NCBI RefSeq assembly: GCF_004114975.1
Contig: NZ_CP030051.1
Span: forward strand, 5,332,001-5,396,000
Reading direction: 5' to 3'
DNA: 64,000 nt
Origin: Bradyrhizobium guangdongense
GTDB lineage: Bacteria > Pseudomonadota > Alphaproteobacteria > Rhizobiales > Xanthobacteraceae
Shown here piece by piece: positions 1 through 9,161 of the stretch. Under the pieces are notes generated by a model. The model had not been told where the DNA came from and did not search any database. It saw only the letters and a program-made list of their open reading frames with translations. The stretch's first letter is position 1. The number at the start of each line of letters is the position of its first letter. The position numbers and the translations under genes are program-made.

Positions 1-963
1 GGAGCCCTCGCCGATGTAGCCGCCCCAGATGCCGTTGACGTCGCAGGTCGGACGCGTGGAAGCCTGCTCGACCATCAGTCGTCCCTTCTCGCCGGCCGGG
101 ATCGACAGGCCAACCGGCTTGAGGAAGGAGTCCGGCGTGAATTCGAGCTTCTTCCACTGCTCCAGGATCTCAGGCGGCGTGTCCTTTACGCCGTCATAGA
201 AGCCGGGAATGGTGATGCGGTTGTCATCGTCGAACAGTCCGCCGAGAACCCTGGTCAGCACCCGGATCGGGTTCATCGCCGTGCCGCCGAACACGCCGGA
301 ATGCAAATCGCGGCTCGCGGCAGTGATCTTCACCTCTTCATAGAGCAAGCCGCGCAGCGCCGTGGTGATCGCAGGCGTCTCCGGATCCCACATGCCGGTG
401 TCGCAGACCAGCACGTAGTCTGCCTTGAACTCGTCCTTATTGGCCTCGACGAACGGCACGAAATTCTTCGAGCCGACCTCCTCCTCGCCCTCGATCAGGA
501 AAGTGACGTCGATCGGCAGCGAGCCCGTCACCTTCTTCCAGGCGCGGCAGGCTTCGACGAAGGTCATCACCTGGCCTTTGTCATCCTCGGCGCCGCGCGC
601 CACGATGATCTTGCGGCCGTCGGCGTGGTCGGCCACGACAGGCTCGAACGGCGGACGGTGCCAGAGGTCGAGCGGATCGACCGGCTGCACGTCGTAATGG
701 CCGTAGAAGATCACATGCGGCCGTCCGCCGGCGCTGGTCTTGCCGACGACGGCGGGATGGCCGGCGGTCGGCCTCACTTCGGTCGCGACACCGATGCTGG
801 CGATGTCCCTGGCCAGATGCTCGGCCGCGGCCCTGCAATCTCCGGCATAAGCCGGATCGGCGGAAATCGACTTGATCCGCAGCAGCGAGAACAGGCGCTC
901 AAGGCTGTTGTCAAAGTCCTTGTCGATGTGGTCGAGCACGGATTGAAGCTGCGCGTTGGCCAT
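1..963 (-). CDS. M20 family dipeptidase, C-terminus cut by window edge
   Basis: Reading from an ATG at 963 the frame stays open for 321 codons to the window edge, so the C-terminal part is missing. The translation has the M20 metallopeptidase layout: a metal-binding FYGHYDVQPVDP motif near residue 90, an acidic EGEEEVGS motif near residue 155 that carries the catalytic and metal-ligand glutamates, and the start of the lid domain. M20 dipeptidases of this type hydrolyse dipeptides or small amide substrates in the cytoplasm with two metal ions (usually zinc). The start lies 25 bases after the stop of the upstream glycosyltransferase, so the two are probably co-transcribed. Exact substrate cannot be read from the sequence. 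Confidence 0.88.
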   Translation of the reverse strand, partial: MANAQLQSVLDHIDKDFDNSLERLFSLLRIKSISADPAYAGDCRAAAEHLARDIASIGVATEVRPTAGHPAVVGKTSAGGRPHVIFYGHYDVQPVDPLDLWHRPPFEPVVADHADGRKIIVARGAEDDKGQVMTFVEACRAWKKVTGSLPIDVTFLIEGEEEVGSKNFVPFVEANKDEFKADYVLVCDTGMWDPETPAITTALRGLLYEEVKITAASRDLHSGVFGGTAMNPIRVLTRVLGGLFDDDNRITIPGFYDGVKDTPPEILEQWKKLEFTPDSFLKPVGLSIPAGEKGRLMVEQASTRPTCDVNGIWGGYIGEGS

Positions 964-988
964 AGTCGGATGTCCCACTTTTCGAGTC

Positions 989-2383
989 TCAAGATGGGTG
1001 TGGTTTTAGCCCTGCGGCGGCATCGGAGCTAGCCGCAACTGGCGGATGCCGCATATGCCAGGCGAGGCTGACGGCGAGGATCGCCGTGGCTGCGAGGTTG
1101 TTGCCCCAGGCCTGGAAGGCGTGGGGAAACGGCGGCAGCGACAGCAGCATGAGAATGCCGGCAGCGCCGAGCGAAAGCCAGGTTCCCAGCCGAACCTTCG
1201 GCCGCATGTCGAACGCGGCGCGATGCATCAGCACCGTGAACGGCAGGAACAACCACATGAAGTAATATTGTCGGGCCAGCGGCGAGGCCACCGTCATCAG
1301 GCAGAACAGGATGCCGAGCTCTTCGGCATCCGACCGCGGCGTTCGCCTGTTCGCCGATGGCATGACGGCGATGAAGCCGAGCCCGAGCAGCACCGATACC
1401 GCGAGCACGATCCAGTTCGCCGTCTTGTAGTCGACGTCGATGACATTCATCGTGCGCGGCGGCTTGCTGGGATCGTCGAGATTGTAGTTGATCGGCCGGA
1501 CCAGCCGGTGCGTCACGGCGATGATGGACTGGTTGACCCATGACCAGTTCTGCTCGTCGCGCTGGCCGAAGCCCTTTTCCGAGCTCGAGCCGACCATGCC
1601 CTGGTACCAGGTGTCGAGCTCGGCGGCGTTGCGCTCGAAGCCGCGGATCGGTGCCGGCACCACGTAGAGCAGGATGCCGATGAAGGCGATCATGCTGACC
1701 ATGGTCGCCCATTGCCTTCGCCAGGCGAGATAGGGCAGCACCGCGATCGGAAACACCTTGATGGCGGTGGCGAGCGCGAACATGAATCCTGCGAGCCAGA
1801 ACCGCCGATATCGAAGGCTCCAGAAGCCGTAGAGCATCATCGCCAGCAGCACGAGGTTCGGCTGGCCGAGGTCGAACATGTCGAACACGAAGGTCACGGT
1901 GGCGAACGCCGGAAGCGCCTCGAGCCACGGACCCGGCCTGCGATCCGAGCCGGTCATGGCATTGGAGATGATGCCTGTGTACCACCAGGCGACCGCGTTC
2001 AACACCGACAGCACGAGGTAGAGCGGGATCTTGCCGAACCAGCTCGGAATCGCCAGCAGGATTGCCGGCAGCGGCGGATAGATGAACTCGAACTGCTGAT
2101 GGATATCGCTGGGATAGAGCGGGCCGCCATGCAGCACCTGCTGCCCGGCCCAGTACCACAGCGCATAATCCTTGGTCTTGCCGTGGCCGAATATCTCGGG
2201 ACCAAGGACGTCGATGGTGAGGATGACGCAGCAGGCCAGGAAAAGCAGATCGAGCGGCGCGCGCAGCGAGAGAAGCCGCAATGCACGAGGCTTATCGGAT
2301 GCAATCGAGCGTGTCACATGATGTCCAATCGGAAACAAACTGCACGTAGCAGACCGATGGACTCTTGCAGAGTCCCCCCTCAC
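989..2383 (-). CDS. GT87/DUF2029-type polyprenyl-linked glycosyltransferase, multi-pass membrane protein
   Basis: 464 residues with many hydrophobic segments separated by short loops, the plan of GT87 (DUF2029) mannosyltransferase-like proteins that transfer sugars from polyprenyl-phosphate donors at the cytoplasmic membrane. Family-like features are the early acidic/aromatic loop (KDYALWYWAGQ) after the first membrane segment, the YPPLPAILLAIP motif and a GQPNLVLLAMMLYGFW segment. The start is uncertain: 2383 is a GTG without a convincing ribosome site, and an in-frame GTG at 2317 would remove 22 residues that look unlike a membrane protein N-terminus. It lies between the DUF853 ATPase and the M20 peptidase on the same strand. 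Sugar and acceptor unknown. Confidence 0.8.
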   Translation of the reverse strand: MRGDSARVHRSATCSLFPIGHHVTRSIASDKPRALRLLSLRAPLDLLFLACCVILTIDVLGPEIFGHGKTKDYALWYWAGQQVLHGGPLYPSDIHQQFEFIYPPLPAILLAIPSWFGKIPLYLVLSVLNAVAWWYTGIISNAMTGSDRRPGPWLEALPAFATVTFVFDMFDLGQPNLVLLAMMLYGFWSLRYRRFWLAGFMFALATAIKVFPIAVLPYLAWRRQWATMVSMIAFIGILLYVVPAPIRGFERNAAELDTWYQGMVGSSSEKGFGQRDEQNWSWVNQSIIAVTHRLVRPINYNLDDPSKPPRTMNVIDVDYKTANWIVLAVSVLLGLGFIAVMPSANRRTPRSDAEELGILFCLMTVASPLARQYYFMWLFLPFTVLMHRAAFDMRPKVRLGTWLSLGAAGILMLLSLPPFPHAFQAWGNNLAATAILAVSLAWHMRHPPVAASSDAAAGLKPHPS

Positions 2384-2477
2384 CCGAATTTGTACCGCCG
2401 CACGCGACCTCCGTCCCGGCCTCGATGGTCCCGGCCCGGGGTTGGCGGACGAATCGCCTCAATTGCGGGCCAGCTGC

Positions 2478-4097
2478 CTACCTTCGCAGCAATCCGCCGA
2501 GCGCGCCGCGGACGAGCGCGCGGCCAACCGAGCCACCGAGCTGGCCGCCGACCGATTTGCCGAGATCGGCCACGACGCCACCGACCACCTTGTCGGTCAC
2601 CGTACGCGTGACGTCGCGCGCGATACGCTGTCCCGTCGTCAGCCGGTTGCGTCCGGTATTGGTGCCGAAGATGGTGCCGACGATCGAGCCGATCTGGCCG
2701 ATTATGCCGCCGCTTGCTCCCGCCTGGCCGTCGGCCGGCGCCGCGGTGCCGGCGATCCGCTTCTGGAGGATCTCATAGGCGGACTCGGCATCGACGGCCG
2801 TGTCGTATTTGCCCTTGACCGGGCTCGCATCCATGATCGCCTTGCGCTCCTCCGGCGTGATCGGACCGATGCGGGCTGACGGCGGGCGGATCATGACGCG
2901 CTCGACCATCGCTGGCGTGCCGTTGCCTTCCAGGAACGACACCAGCGCTTCACCCTTGCCGAGCTCCATGATCACTTTCGCGGTGTCGAGCTTCGGGTTG
3001 GGCCGGAAGGTCTGGGCGGCGGCGGCGACCGCCTTCTGGTCGCGCGGGGTGAAGGCGCGCAAGGCATGCTGCACCCGGTTGCCCATTTGCCCGAGAACGC
3101 GGTCGGGCACGTCGATCGGGTTCTGCGTGACGAAATAGACGCCGACGCCCTTGGAGCGGATCAGGCGAACCACCTGCTCGATCTTGTCCATCAACGCCTT
3201 CGGCGCGTCGTTGAACAGCAGATGCGCCTCGTCGAAGAAGAACACCAATTTGGGCTTGGGCAGGTCGCCGGCCTCGGGCAATTCCTCGAACAGCTCCGAC
3301 AGCATCCACAGCAGGAATGTCGCGTAAAGCCGTGGGCTCTGCATCAGCTTATCGGCGACGAGGATGTTGACCATGCCGCGGCCATCGCGGTCGGTCTTCA
3401 TGAAATCCTTCAAGCTCAGCGCCGGCTCACCGAAGAATTTGGTGCCTCCCTGGTTTTCCAGCACCAGGAGCTGGCGCTGGATGGTTCCGACGGTGGCCTT
3501 GGTGACGTTGCCGAAGCCCTGAGCTGCTTTGCGGATCGGCGCGAGCGGATCCTCCTCCGCGTCCGGCCCCTTCTTGCCGCTGTCGGGCACGATGGCGTCG
3601 AGCAACGCGCGCAGGTCCTTCATGTCGATCAGGGCAAGACCGTTCTCGTCCGCGACGCGGAACGCGACGTTGAGCACGCCCTCCTGCACGTCGTTGAGAT
3701 CGAGCATGCGCGCCAGCAGCAGCGGGCCCATCTCGGTGATCGTGGCCCGCACCGGATGGCCCTGCTCGCCGAACACGTCCCAGAACACCGTCGAGAACTG
3801 GTCCGGCTGGAACGTCAGCCCCATCTCGCTCGCACGCTTGACGATGAAGTCTTTTGCCTCTCCGACCTCGGAAATACCGGATAGATCGCCCTTGATATCG
3901 GCAGCGAACACCGGAACACCGGCGCGAGCAAATCCTTCGGCCATCACCTGCAGCGTGACTGTCTTGCCCGTTCCAGTCGCGCCCGTGACGAGGCCGTGGC
4001 GATTGGCGAGCGCCAGCGTCAGCCAGGCCTGCTCGTCTCCCTTGCCGACGAAGATTTTGTCGTCGGTATCGCCGAGCTTGTTGTCCTGCGCCGTCAT
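2478..4097 (-). CDS. HerA-like helicase / DUF853 family ATPase
   Basis: 539 residues from the ATG at 4097, which has a GAGAGAG ribosome site just upstream; the frame stays open further upstream to 4232 but that stretch is intergenic in character. The Walker A motif GATGTGKT is at residues 39-46 and the Walker B stretch FFFDEAH near residue 288. [20 protein letters not shown] segment resembles the sensor and arginine-finger region of HerA/FtsK-like hexameric ATPases. This is the DUF853 (YjgR) family, cytoplasmic ATPases of unknown role sometimes annotated as helicases. The C-terminal 100 residues are Gly/Ala-rich and low in complexity ([16 protein letters not shown] and following). Downstream genes on the same strand are GT87 and M20. 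Confidence 0.9.
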   Translation of the reverse strand: MTAQDNKLGDTDDKIFVGKGDEQAWLTLALANRHGLVTGATGTGKTVTLQVMAEGFARAGVPVFAADIKGDLSGISEVGEAKDFIVKRASEMGLTFQPDQFSTVFWDVFGEQGHPVRATITEMGPLLLARMLDLNDVQEGVLNVAFRVADENGLALIDMKDLRALLDAIVPDSGKKGPDAEEDPLAPIRKAAQGFGNVTKATVGTIQRQLLVLENQGGTKFFGEPALSLKDFMKTDRDGRGMVNILVADKLMQSPRLYATFLLWMLSELFEELPEAGDLPKPKLVFFFDEAHLLFNDAPKALMDKIEQVVRLIRSKGVGVYFVTQNPIDVPDRVLGQMGNRVQHALRAFTPRDQKAVAAAAQTFRPNPKLDTAKVIMELGKGEALVSFLEGNGTPAMVERVMIRPPSARIGPITPEERKAIMDASPVKGKYDTAVDAESAYEILQKRIAGTAAPADGQAGASGGIIGQIGSIVGTIFGTNTGRNRLTTGQRIARDVTRTVTDKVVGGVVADLGKSVGGQLGGSVGRALVRGALGGLLRR

Positions 4098-4437
4098 CAC
4101 TCTCTCTATCGTTGATTTCGCGGATTGAAACTGAAGCCGCCAGTTCCGTAGTTTAACGCATGTCGCAAGCCGAATGAAACGGTTCAAGGCGCCGCCGACA
4201 GGCAACATCGTCAGAGAATGTGCGCGCCGCATCCGTCAAAAGTCGGAAGCGCGCATTCGCACCGCGGCAATTTTCTTCAATTTCCTCTCCGTTCTTGCAT
4301 CACTGCAACACTTTCGCGTCTCGGAGAATGAATCGGAACGTTGCGTGCGTTCATCGCTTGAATTTCACATCACACCGGCTCAAGATCGTTTTTCGAAAGA
4401 ATACTCCGGCGTGCAACCGGTTGAGGGGCGGGTCAAT
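4098..4437. other. Divergent intergenic region, 340 bases
   Basis: Lies between the start codons of the DUF853 ATPase (minus) and the small protein at 4438 (plus), so it must hold both promoters. An open frame from 4174 runs in phase into the plus-strand gene, but the ATG at 4438 has the better ribosome site (GAGGGG). A GGAAC at 4335-4339 resembles an EcfG -35 element but is followed by CGCT after 15 bases, which is not a good match. No other gene or RNA seen. Confidence 0.6.
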
Positions 4438-4803
4438 ATGGACGAACTGATCGGAAGGCTGGCGACAAACGCCAGCATAGATAGTGCTGTCGCCGAAAAG
4501 ACCGTCGGCATTATCCTGGGCTTTCTCCGCAGCGAAGGTCCGTCCGACAGCGTGCAGGCCCTGATCGACCACATCCCGGGTGCAGAAGGGGCGATCGAAG
4601 CGTCGAGGAGCGGCGGCGGCCTCTCGCGGCTGATGGGCGGCGGCCTGATGGCCGTCGGCACGCGCCTGATGGGCCTCGGGCTCGGCATGTCCGACATCCA
4701 GAACGTGGCCCGTGAACTTTTCCGCTACGGCCGAGACAAAATCGGAGCGGATCAGATGGGCAAGATCATCGCAGGGACACCGGGCCTCAGCCAGTTCGCC
4801 TGA
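4438..4803 (+). CDS. Small helical protein, possibly DUF2267-like
   Basis: 121 residues. The start is the ATG after a TTGAGGGGCG ribosome site. The N-terminal 50 residues (MDELIGRLATNASIDSAVAE and following) form a predicted helical domain with alternating acidic and hydrophobic residues, similar to DUF2267-type small proteins. The middle is Gly-rich (SGGGLSRLMGGGLMAVG) and could form an amphipathic or membrane-touching helix. There is no signal peptide and no catalytic motif. It sits 26 bases before the DUF4332 gene, with which it may be co-transcribed. Family assignment is tentative and function unknown. Confidence 0.7.
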   Translation: MDELIGRLATNASIDSAVAEKTVGIILGFLRSEGPSDSVQALIDHIPGAEGAIEASRSGGGLSRLMGGGLMAVGTRLMGLGLGMSDIQNVARELFRYGRDKIGADQMGKIIAGTPGLSQFA

Positions 4804-4829
4804 AGCTGTTGCATTTCATACCGAGTATC

Positions 4830-5237
4830 ATGACATATCCAATCTCCGAGATTGAGGGCTTGCCCGCCTTTGCCGCCAACAAGTTGAAGGCGCAGGGCAT
4901 CCGCACCACCGACGCGCTGCTGGACGCCGCCAGCACCGCCAAGGGCCGCAAGGCTCTCTCGGCCAAGACCGGCATCAGCGAGCAGCAGCTCCTGGAGTGG
5001 GCCAACGTCTCCGACTACATGCGCATTCCCGGGATGGGCCGGGCCAAGGTCGGCCTCGTCCGTGCCGCCGGCGTCACCACGGTGCGCGAACTCGCCTATC
5101 GGAATCCGGCAAGACTGGCGCAGAGCATGCGCGAGGCCAACGACCGGAAGAAGCTCGTCCGCATCCTGCCTTCCGAGAAGTCGGTCGGCGACATCATCGC
5201 CAAGGCCAGGAAGCTGCCGCCGAAGATCACGTATTAG
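4830..5237 (+). CDS. DUF4332 domain protein (helix-hairpin-helix-like)
   Basis: 135 residues from the ATG at 4830; a TTG at 4809 would add seven residues but has no better ribosome site. The sequence has two helix-hairpin-helix-like repeats: EIEGLPAFAANKLKAQGI near the N-terminus and RIPGMGRAKVGLVRAAGV in the middle, both with the hairpin glycine typical of DNA-binding HhH or DUF4332 proteins. A Lys/Arg-rich C-terminus fits nucleic acid binding. DUF4332 proteins are uncharacterised; binding to DNA or RNA is an inference from the fold. The next gene is beyond a palindromic repeat region. Confidence 0.8.
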   Translation: MTYPISEIEGLPAFAANKLKAQGIRTTDALLDAASTAKGRKALSAKTGISEQQLLEWANVSDYMRIPGMGRAKVGLVRAAGVTTVRELAYRNPARLAQSMREANDRKKLVRILPSEKSVGDIIAKARKLPPKITY

Positions 5238-5279
5238 GGTGTCTCTCTCGCACGACCTTCAATCTTAGCCGTCGGCGTC

Positions 5280-5436
5280 ATACCCCGCGACCCGGCCACG
5301 CCAAGGCTTCGCCGAGGTTTTAGTCTTGGCCGCGCCGAAGCCTTAACGCAGGCGGCAAGCGGGTATCCAGTACGCCGCGGCCCCTCCGCATCGCGGTACT
5401 GCCCGGAATACTGGATTGCCCGCGTTCGCGGGCAAT
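5280..5436. repeat. Composite dispersed palindromic repeat
   Basis: The gap between the DUF4332 gene and folP is built of inverted repeats. AAGGCTTCG near 5302 pairs with CGAAGCCTT near 5337. GCGGGTATCCAGTA (5359-5372) pairs imperfectly with TACTGGATTGCCCGC (5409-5423). TTGCCCGCG (5416-5424) and CGCGGGCAA (5427-5435) form a perfect 9-pair stem with a TT loop. The style matches the intergenic palindromes common in Bradyrhizobium genomes. Because the hairpin covers the ATG at 5435, that ATG is unlikely to be the folP start. Confidence 0.7.
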
Positions 5437-5491
5437 GGCAGCGAGCGCGGTGGTCTTGACTCCCCCAGCCCGACCGCGCAAAGCGGGCCGC

Positions 5492-6352
5492 ATGAACGCT
5501 TCGCCCTCCCCATCCGTCCCGCCGGCCGGCTCGGCCGGGCCAGATGCGCTACGAACCCTGCTGGAACGGGCTCTGCCGGCGGTGATGGGCGTCCTCAACG
5601 TGACGCCGGATTCCTTCTCTGACGGCGGCGATTTCATCGCGCCGGAACAGGCGCTGTCGCGAGCCCAGGCGATGATCGCTGATGGCGTCGACATCATCGA
5701 TATCGGCGCCGAATCCACCCGGCCCTATAAGGGCGCGCAGCCGGTGACGGCGGCGGACGAGCTGGCCCGGCTGAAACCGGTGCTTGCCGAGATCGTCGCG
5801 CTCGGCGTGCCGGTCTCGATCGACAGCATGAAGGCGGAGGTCGTGGCCTTCGCGCTCGATCAGGGCGCGGCCATCGCAAACGACGTCTGGGGCCTGCAGC
5901 GCGACACCGGCATGGCGCCGCTGGTCGCAGCCAAAGGCGTTCCCGTCATCGTCATGCACAACCGCGACAGCGTCGATTCCGCCATCGACATCGTCGCGGA
6001 CATGAAGGCGTTCTTCCTGCGCTCGCTCGACATCGCCGCCAAGGCCGGCATCGCGCGCGAGAAGATCGTGCTGGATCCCGGCATCGGCTTCGGCAAGACC
6101 GCCGAGCAGAGCATGATCGCACTGGCGCGCCTGCGCGAGCTCGACATGTTCGGCCTGCCGATCCTGGTCGGCGCCTCGCGCAAGCGTTTCATCGCCTCGG
6201 TGTCGCCATCGGAGCCCAAAGAGCGGCTCGCCGGCTCGATCGCCGCGCATCTGATCGCCGCGCAGAAGGGTGCCAGGATCATCCGGACCCATGACGTCGC
6301 AGAGACTGTGCAGGCCCTGCGGGTCGCCCACGCAATCGAGAGCAAGCAATGA
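5492..6352 (+). CDS. folP: Dihydropteroate synthase
   Basis: Condenses 6-hydroxymethyl-dihydropterin pyrophosphate with p-aminobenzoate to give dihydropteroate in cytoplasmic folate synthesis; it is the sulfonamide target. 286 residues from the ATG at 5492, a normal length. Diagnostic motifs are all present: GVLNVTPDSFSDGG near residue 33, DIGAESTRP for the pyrophosphate and pABA loops, SIDSMKAEV, VMHN, LDPGIGFGKT and GASRKRF. A further in-frame ATG at 5435 lies in a repeat hairpin and adds residues not expected in the family. The stop overlaps the folB start (ATGA), so folP-folB-folK is one translationally coupled operon. Confidence 0.95.
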   Translation: MNASPSPSVPPAGSAGPDALRTLLERALPAVMGVLNVTPDSFSDGGDFIAPEQALSRAQAMIADGVDIIDIGAESTRPYKGAQPVTAADELARLKPVLAEIVALGVPVSIDSMKAEVVAFALDQGAAIANDVWGLQRDTGMAPLVAAKGVPVIVMHNRDSVDSAIDIVADMKAFFLRSLDIAAKAGIAREKIVLDPGIGFGKTAEQSMIALARLRELDMFGLPILVGASRKRFIASVSPSEPKERLAGSIAAHLIAAQKGARIIRTHDVAETVQALRVAHAIESKQ

Positions 6353-6717
6353 CCGATACGATTTTCGTCACCGGCCTATCGATCCACGCCCGCCACGGCG
6401 TGATGGATCACGAGACCGAAGTCGGCCAGCGCTTCGTGATCGATCTCGAACTCTACACCGATTTGTCGGAACCCTCGCGCAGCGACCGCCTCGCCGATAC
6501 CGTCTCCTATGCCGACGTGGTGGCGACCACGACGGCGGCGTTCAAGAACACGAATTACAAGCTGCTGGAGCGTGCGGCCGGTGCGGTCGCGGATGCCATC
6601 CTTTCGCACTTCCCGCGCATCCGCGCCGTAAAGATCACCGTGCACAAGCCACACGCGCCGATCGCCGCCATCTTCGACGACGTCGGCATCATGCTGACGC
6701 GTTCGCGGCATCCCTGA
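6349..6717 (+). CDS. folB: Dihydroneopterin aldolase
   Basis: Cleaves 7,8-dihydroneopterin to 6-hydroxymethyl-dihydropterin and glycolaldehyde, the step that feeds folK. 122 residues, the family norm. The N-terminal stretch IFVTGLSIHARHGVMDHE carries the conserved H-G-V-x-x-x-E segment of the active site; VSYADVV and the late VTVHKPHAP-like segment (KITVHKPHAP) hold the conserved tyrosine and lysine. It overlaps folP by four bases and its own stop overlaps the folK start by one base (TGATG). The operon order P-B-K is the common alphaproteobacterial one. Confidence 0.95.
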   Translation: MTDTIFVTGLSIHARHGVMDHETEVGQRFVIDLELYTDLSEPSRSDRLADTVSYADVVATTTAAFKNTNYKLLERAAGAVADAILSHFPRIRAVKITVHKPHAPIAAIFDDVGIMLTRSRHP

Positions 6718-7208
6718 TGGCGAGCGTGCTGATCGCACTCGGCGGCAATGTCGGCGATGTCCGCGCGACATTCAAGAAGGCGATCGCCCATATCTGCGGC
6801 ATGGCCCAGGCCGCAATGATCGCGCGCTCGTCGGATTATGCGACGCCGCCCTGGGGTGACGAGGACCAGGATCCCTTCATCAATGCCTGCATCGAGATCG
6901 AGACCGAGCTCGATCCGCACGCGCTGCTGTTCGTGCTGCAGAAGGTCGAGCAAAAATTCGGCCGCACGCGAAACAAGGAGCGGCGCTGGGGGCCGCGCAC
7001 GCTCGATCTCGACATGATCGCCTATGACGACGTGTCGCTGCAAAAGCCCGATCTGACCTTGCCGCATCCGCGCCTGTTCGAGCGCGCTTTCGTGCTGGTG
7101 CCGTTGGCCGAAATCGCGCCGGACCGGGTGATCTCAGGCATTCGTGTGCGTGACGGGCTTGCCAGCGTCTCGACGCAAGGCATTGAGCGGCTTCCGGATA
7201 CCGGTTAA
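6717..7208 (+). CDS. folK: 2-amino-4-hydroxy-6-hydroxymethyldihydropteridine pyrophosphokinase
   Basis: Transfers pyrophosphate from ATP to 6-hydroxymethyl-dihydropterin, making the folP substrate. 163 residues from the ATG that shares its A with the folB stop; a longer open frame reaching back to 6270 is only read-through inside folP/folB. Motifs: ALGGNVGD at the N-terminus, the DQDPFINACIEIET strand, the GRTRNKERRWGPRTLDLD signature with the two Mg-binding aspartates, and LPHPRLFERAFVLVPL. It closes the folate operon; 81 bases follow before the methylmalonyl-CoA mutase genes. Confidence 0.95.
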   Translation: MASVLIALGGNVGDVRATFKKAIAHICGMAQAAMIARSSDYATPPWGDEDQDPFINACIEIETELDPHALLFVLQKVEQKFGRTRNKERRWGPRTLDLDMIAYDDVSLQKPDLTLPHPRLFERAFVLVPLAEIAPDRVISGIRVRDGLASVSTQGIERLPDTG

Positions 7209-7289
7209 CCAAAAACAACCGTTTGCAGGGACGGTCCGCCGTGGCAATTTCGCCTGCGAATAACAAGCCGTTTGGGAGCCCTTGGCCGT

Positions 7290-9161
7290 ATGACCTCCGT
7301 GACTGACGATCTGCCGCTGGCGGCCGATTTTCCCAAGGCGACCGTCGAGGACTGGCGCAAGCTGGTCGACGGCGTGCTGAAGGGCGCGCCGTTCGAGAAG
7401 CTGGTCGGCAAGACCTATGACGGCCTGAAGATCGAGCCGCTCTACCCGCGCGCCAAGGGCGTTGCGCCGGTGGCGGGACGGCCGGCCGCCGCACCATGGC
7501 AGATCATGCAGCGGATCGACCATCCCGATGCGGCTCTCGCGAACACGCAGGCATTGCAGGATCTGGAGAACGGGGCGACGGGACTCGCGCTGGTGTTCGC
7601 CGGCGCCAACGGCGCTCGCGGCTTCGGCCTGGAACCTTCGGCCGATGCGGTCGCAAAAGCATTGAAGGACATTCATCTCGATGCCGGCATCGGCATCGAG
7701 CTTGAGATCGGACCGCAATCACGGATGGCCGCGATCCATGTCGCGGAATATGTGAAGAGCAATGGTCTCGATCCCGCCGCCTGCAACATCCGCTTCGGCC
7801 TGGATCCGCTCGCGGCCGGCGCGGTGTGGGGTCATAGCCCCTACACTTGGGACGAGATCGTTCCTGCCGTCACCGGCGGTATCAAGGGCCTTGCCGCGCT
7901 CGGCTTCAAGGGGCCGTTCGCCTCCGCCGATGGACGGGTGATCCACGATGCCGGAGGTTCCGAGGTGCAGGAGCTTGCCTTCGTGCTCGCCTGCGGCGTT
8001 GCTTATCTCCGCGCGATCGAAGGCGCCGGCGTTCCGCTCGAGCAGGCGCAGGGCATGGTCTATGCGCGGCTTGCCGCGGATGCCGATCAATTCCTGACCA
8101 TGGCAAAGTTCCGCGCACTGCGGCTGTTGTGGGCGCGCGTCGAGGCCGCATGCGGCCTGACGCCGAAGCAGTTGTTCATTGCCGCCGATACCGCCTGGCG
8201 CATGCTGACTCAGCGCGACCCCTACGTGAACATGCTGCGCGCGACCATTGCGACGTTCGCAGCCGGCCTTGCCGGCGCCAATGCGATCACGGTGTTGCCG
8301 CACACGCTGGCGCTCGGGCTGCCCGATCCGTTCGCGCGCCGCGTGGCACGCAACACGCAACTCGTGCTGCTCGAAGAGAGCAACCTCGCCAAGGTCAGCG
8401 ATCCCGCAGCCGGCGCCGGCGGCATCGAAACCCTGACCGCACAGCTCTGCGAGGCGGCCTGGGCGCTGTTCCAGGAGAGCGAGAAAGCCGGCGGCGCGTT
8501 TGCCGCGCTTCAGCAGGGTGTGTTCCAGAGCAAGGTCGCCGCCACGCGCCAAGCACGTGAGACCAATATCGCCAAGCGCCGCGACGTCCTGACCGGCGCG
8601 AGCGAGTTTCCGAACCTGCATGAGAACGAGACGGCCGTACTGAAGGCGACGCCGATCGCACTCACCCCTTACGGCGAGCAGAAGTACAAGTTCGATCCGC
8701 TGCCGCCGATCCGGCTGGCGCAACCGTTCGAAGCATTGCGCAACAAATCCGATGCCGGGCTGAAGGCACGCGGCGCGCGTCCAAGCGTGTTCCTGGCCAA
8801 TCTCGGTACGCCCGCCGATTTCACGGCGCGCGCGACCTTTGCCAAGAGCTTCTTCGAGGCCGGCGGCATCCAGGCGCTCGACAGTGATGGCTTTGCCGAT
8901 CCCGCCGCGCTGGCTGCCGCTTTCAAGACCTCCGGTGCCGGCCTTGCCTGCCTTTGTTCCAGCGACAAGGTCTATGCGGAACACGCACAAGCCGCGGCAA
9001 AGGTCCTGCAAACGGCGGGCGCGCGACTTATCTATCTGGCAGGCCGCCCTGCGGAAGCCGAGGCGGCGCTGCGGGCCGCAGGTGTCACCGGCTTCGTCTT
9101 CGCCGGTGGCGATGCGCTTGCAACGCTGCAGGAAGCCTACCTTCGGATGGAGCAGGCATGA
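7290..9161 (+). CDS. mutA: Methylmalonyl-CoA mutase, small (beta) subunit
   Basis: 623 residues from the ATG at 7290, with GGGAG eleven bases upstream; a TTG at 7272 is less likely. The protein follows the mutase TIM-barrel plan but is weakly conserved at catalytic sites, and the C-terminal Rossmann-like domain (residues about 495-620) has no D-x-H-x-x-G cobalamin motif. This is the known pattern of the non-catalytic small subunit, which pairs with the large subunit in a heterodimer. The complex interconverts (R)-methylmalonyl-CoA and succinyl-CoA, linking propionyl-CoA breakdown to the TCA cycle. Its stop overlaps the start of a GFA-family gene; the large subunit follows immediately after. 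Confidence 0.92.
   Translation: MTSVTDDLPLAADFPKATVEDWRKLVDGVLKGAPFEKLVGKTYDGLKIEPLYPRAKGVAPVAGRPAAAPWQIMQRIDHPDAALANTQALQDLENGATGLALVFAGANGARGFGLEPSADAVAKALKDIHLDAGIGIELEIGPQSRMAAIHVAEYVKSNGLDPAACNIRFGLDPLAAGAVWGHSPYTWDEIVPAVTGGIKGLAALGFKGPFASADGRVIHDAGGSEVQELAFVLACGVAYLRAIEGAGVPLEQAQGMVYARLAADADQFLTMAKFRALRLLWARVEAACGLTPKQLFIAADTAWRMLTQRDPYVNMLRATIATFAAGLAGANAITVLPHTLALGLPDPFARRVARNTQLVLLEESNLAKVSDPAAGAGGIETLTAQLCEAAWALFQESEKAGGAFAALQQGVFQSKVAATRQARETNIAKRRDVLTGASEFPNLHENETAVLKATPIALTPYGEQKYKFDPLPPIRLAQPFEALRNKSDAGLKARGARPSVFLANLGTPADFTARATFAKSFFEAGGIQALDSDGFADPAALAAAFKTSGAGLACLCSSDKVYAEHAQAAAKVLQTAGARLIYLAGRPAEAEAALRAAGVTGFVFAGGDALATLQEAYLRMEQA

Noticed and set aside
4335..4358. Possible EcfG promoter before the small protein at 4438
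   Set aside because: GGAAC is followed by CGCT after 15 bases, so both spacing and -10 are off.
4174..4437. Long N-terminal extension of the small protein at 4438
   Set aside because: Low coding character, lies in the divergent promoter gap, and a good ribosome site precedes the ATG at 4438.
5435..5491. Upstream in-frame ATG as folP start
   Set aside because: It lies in a perfect repeat hairpin and adds residues without family similarity; 5492 is more likely.
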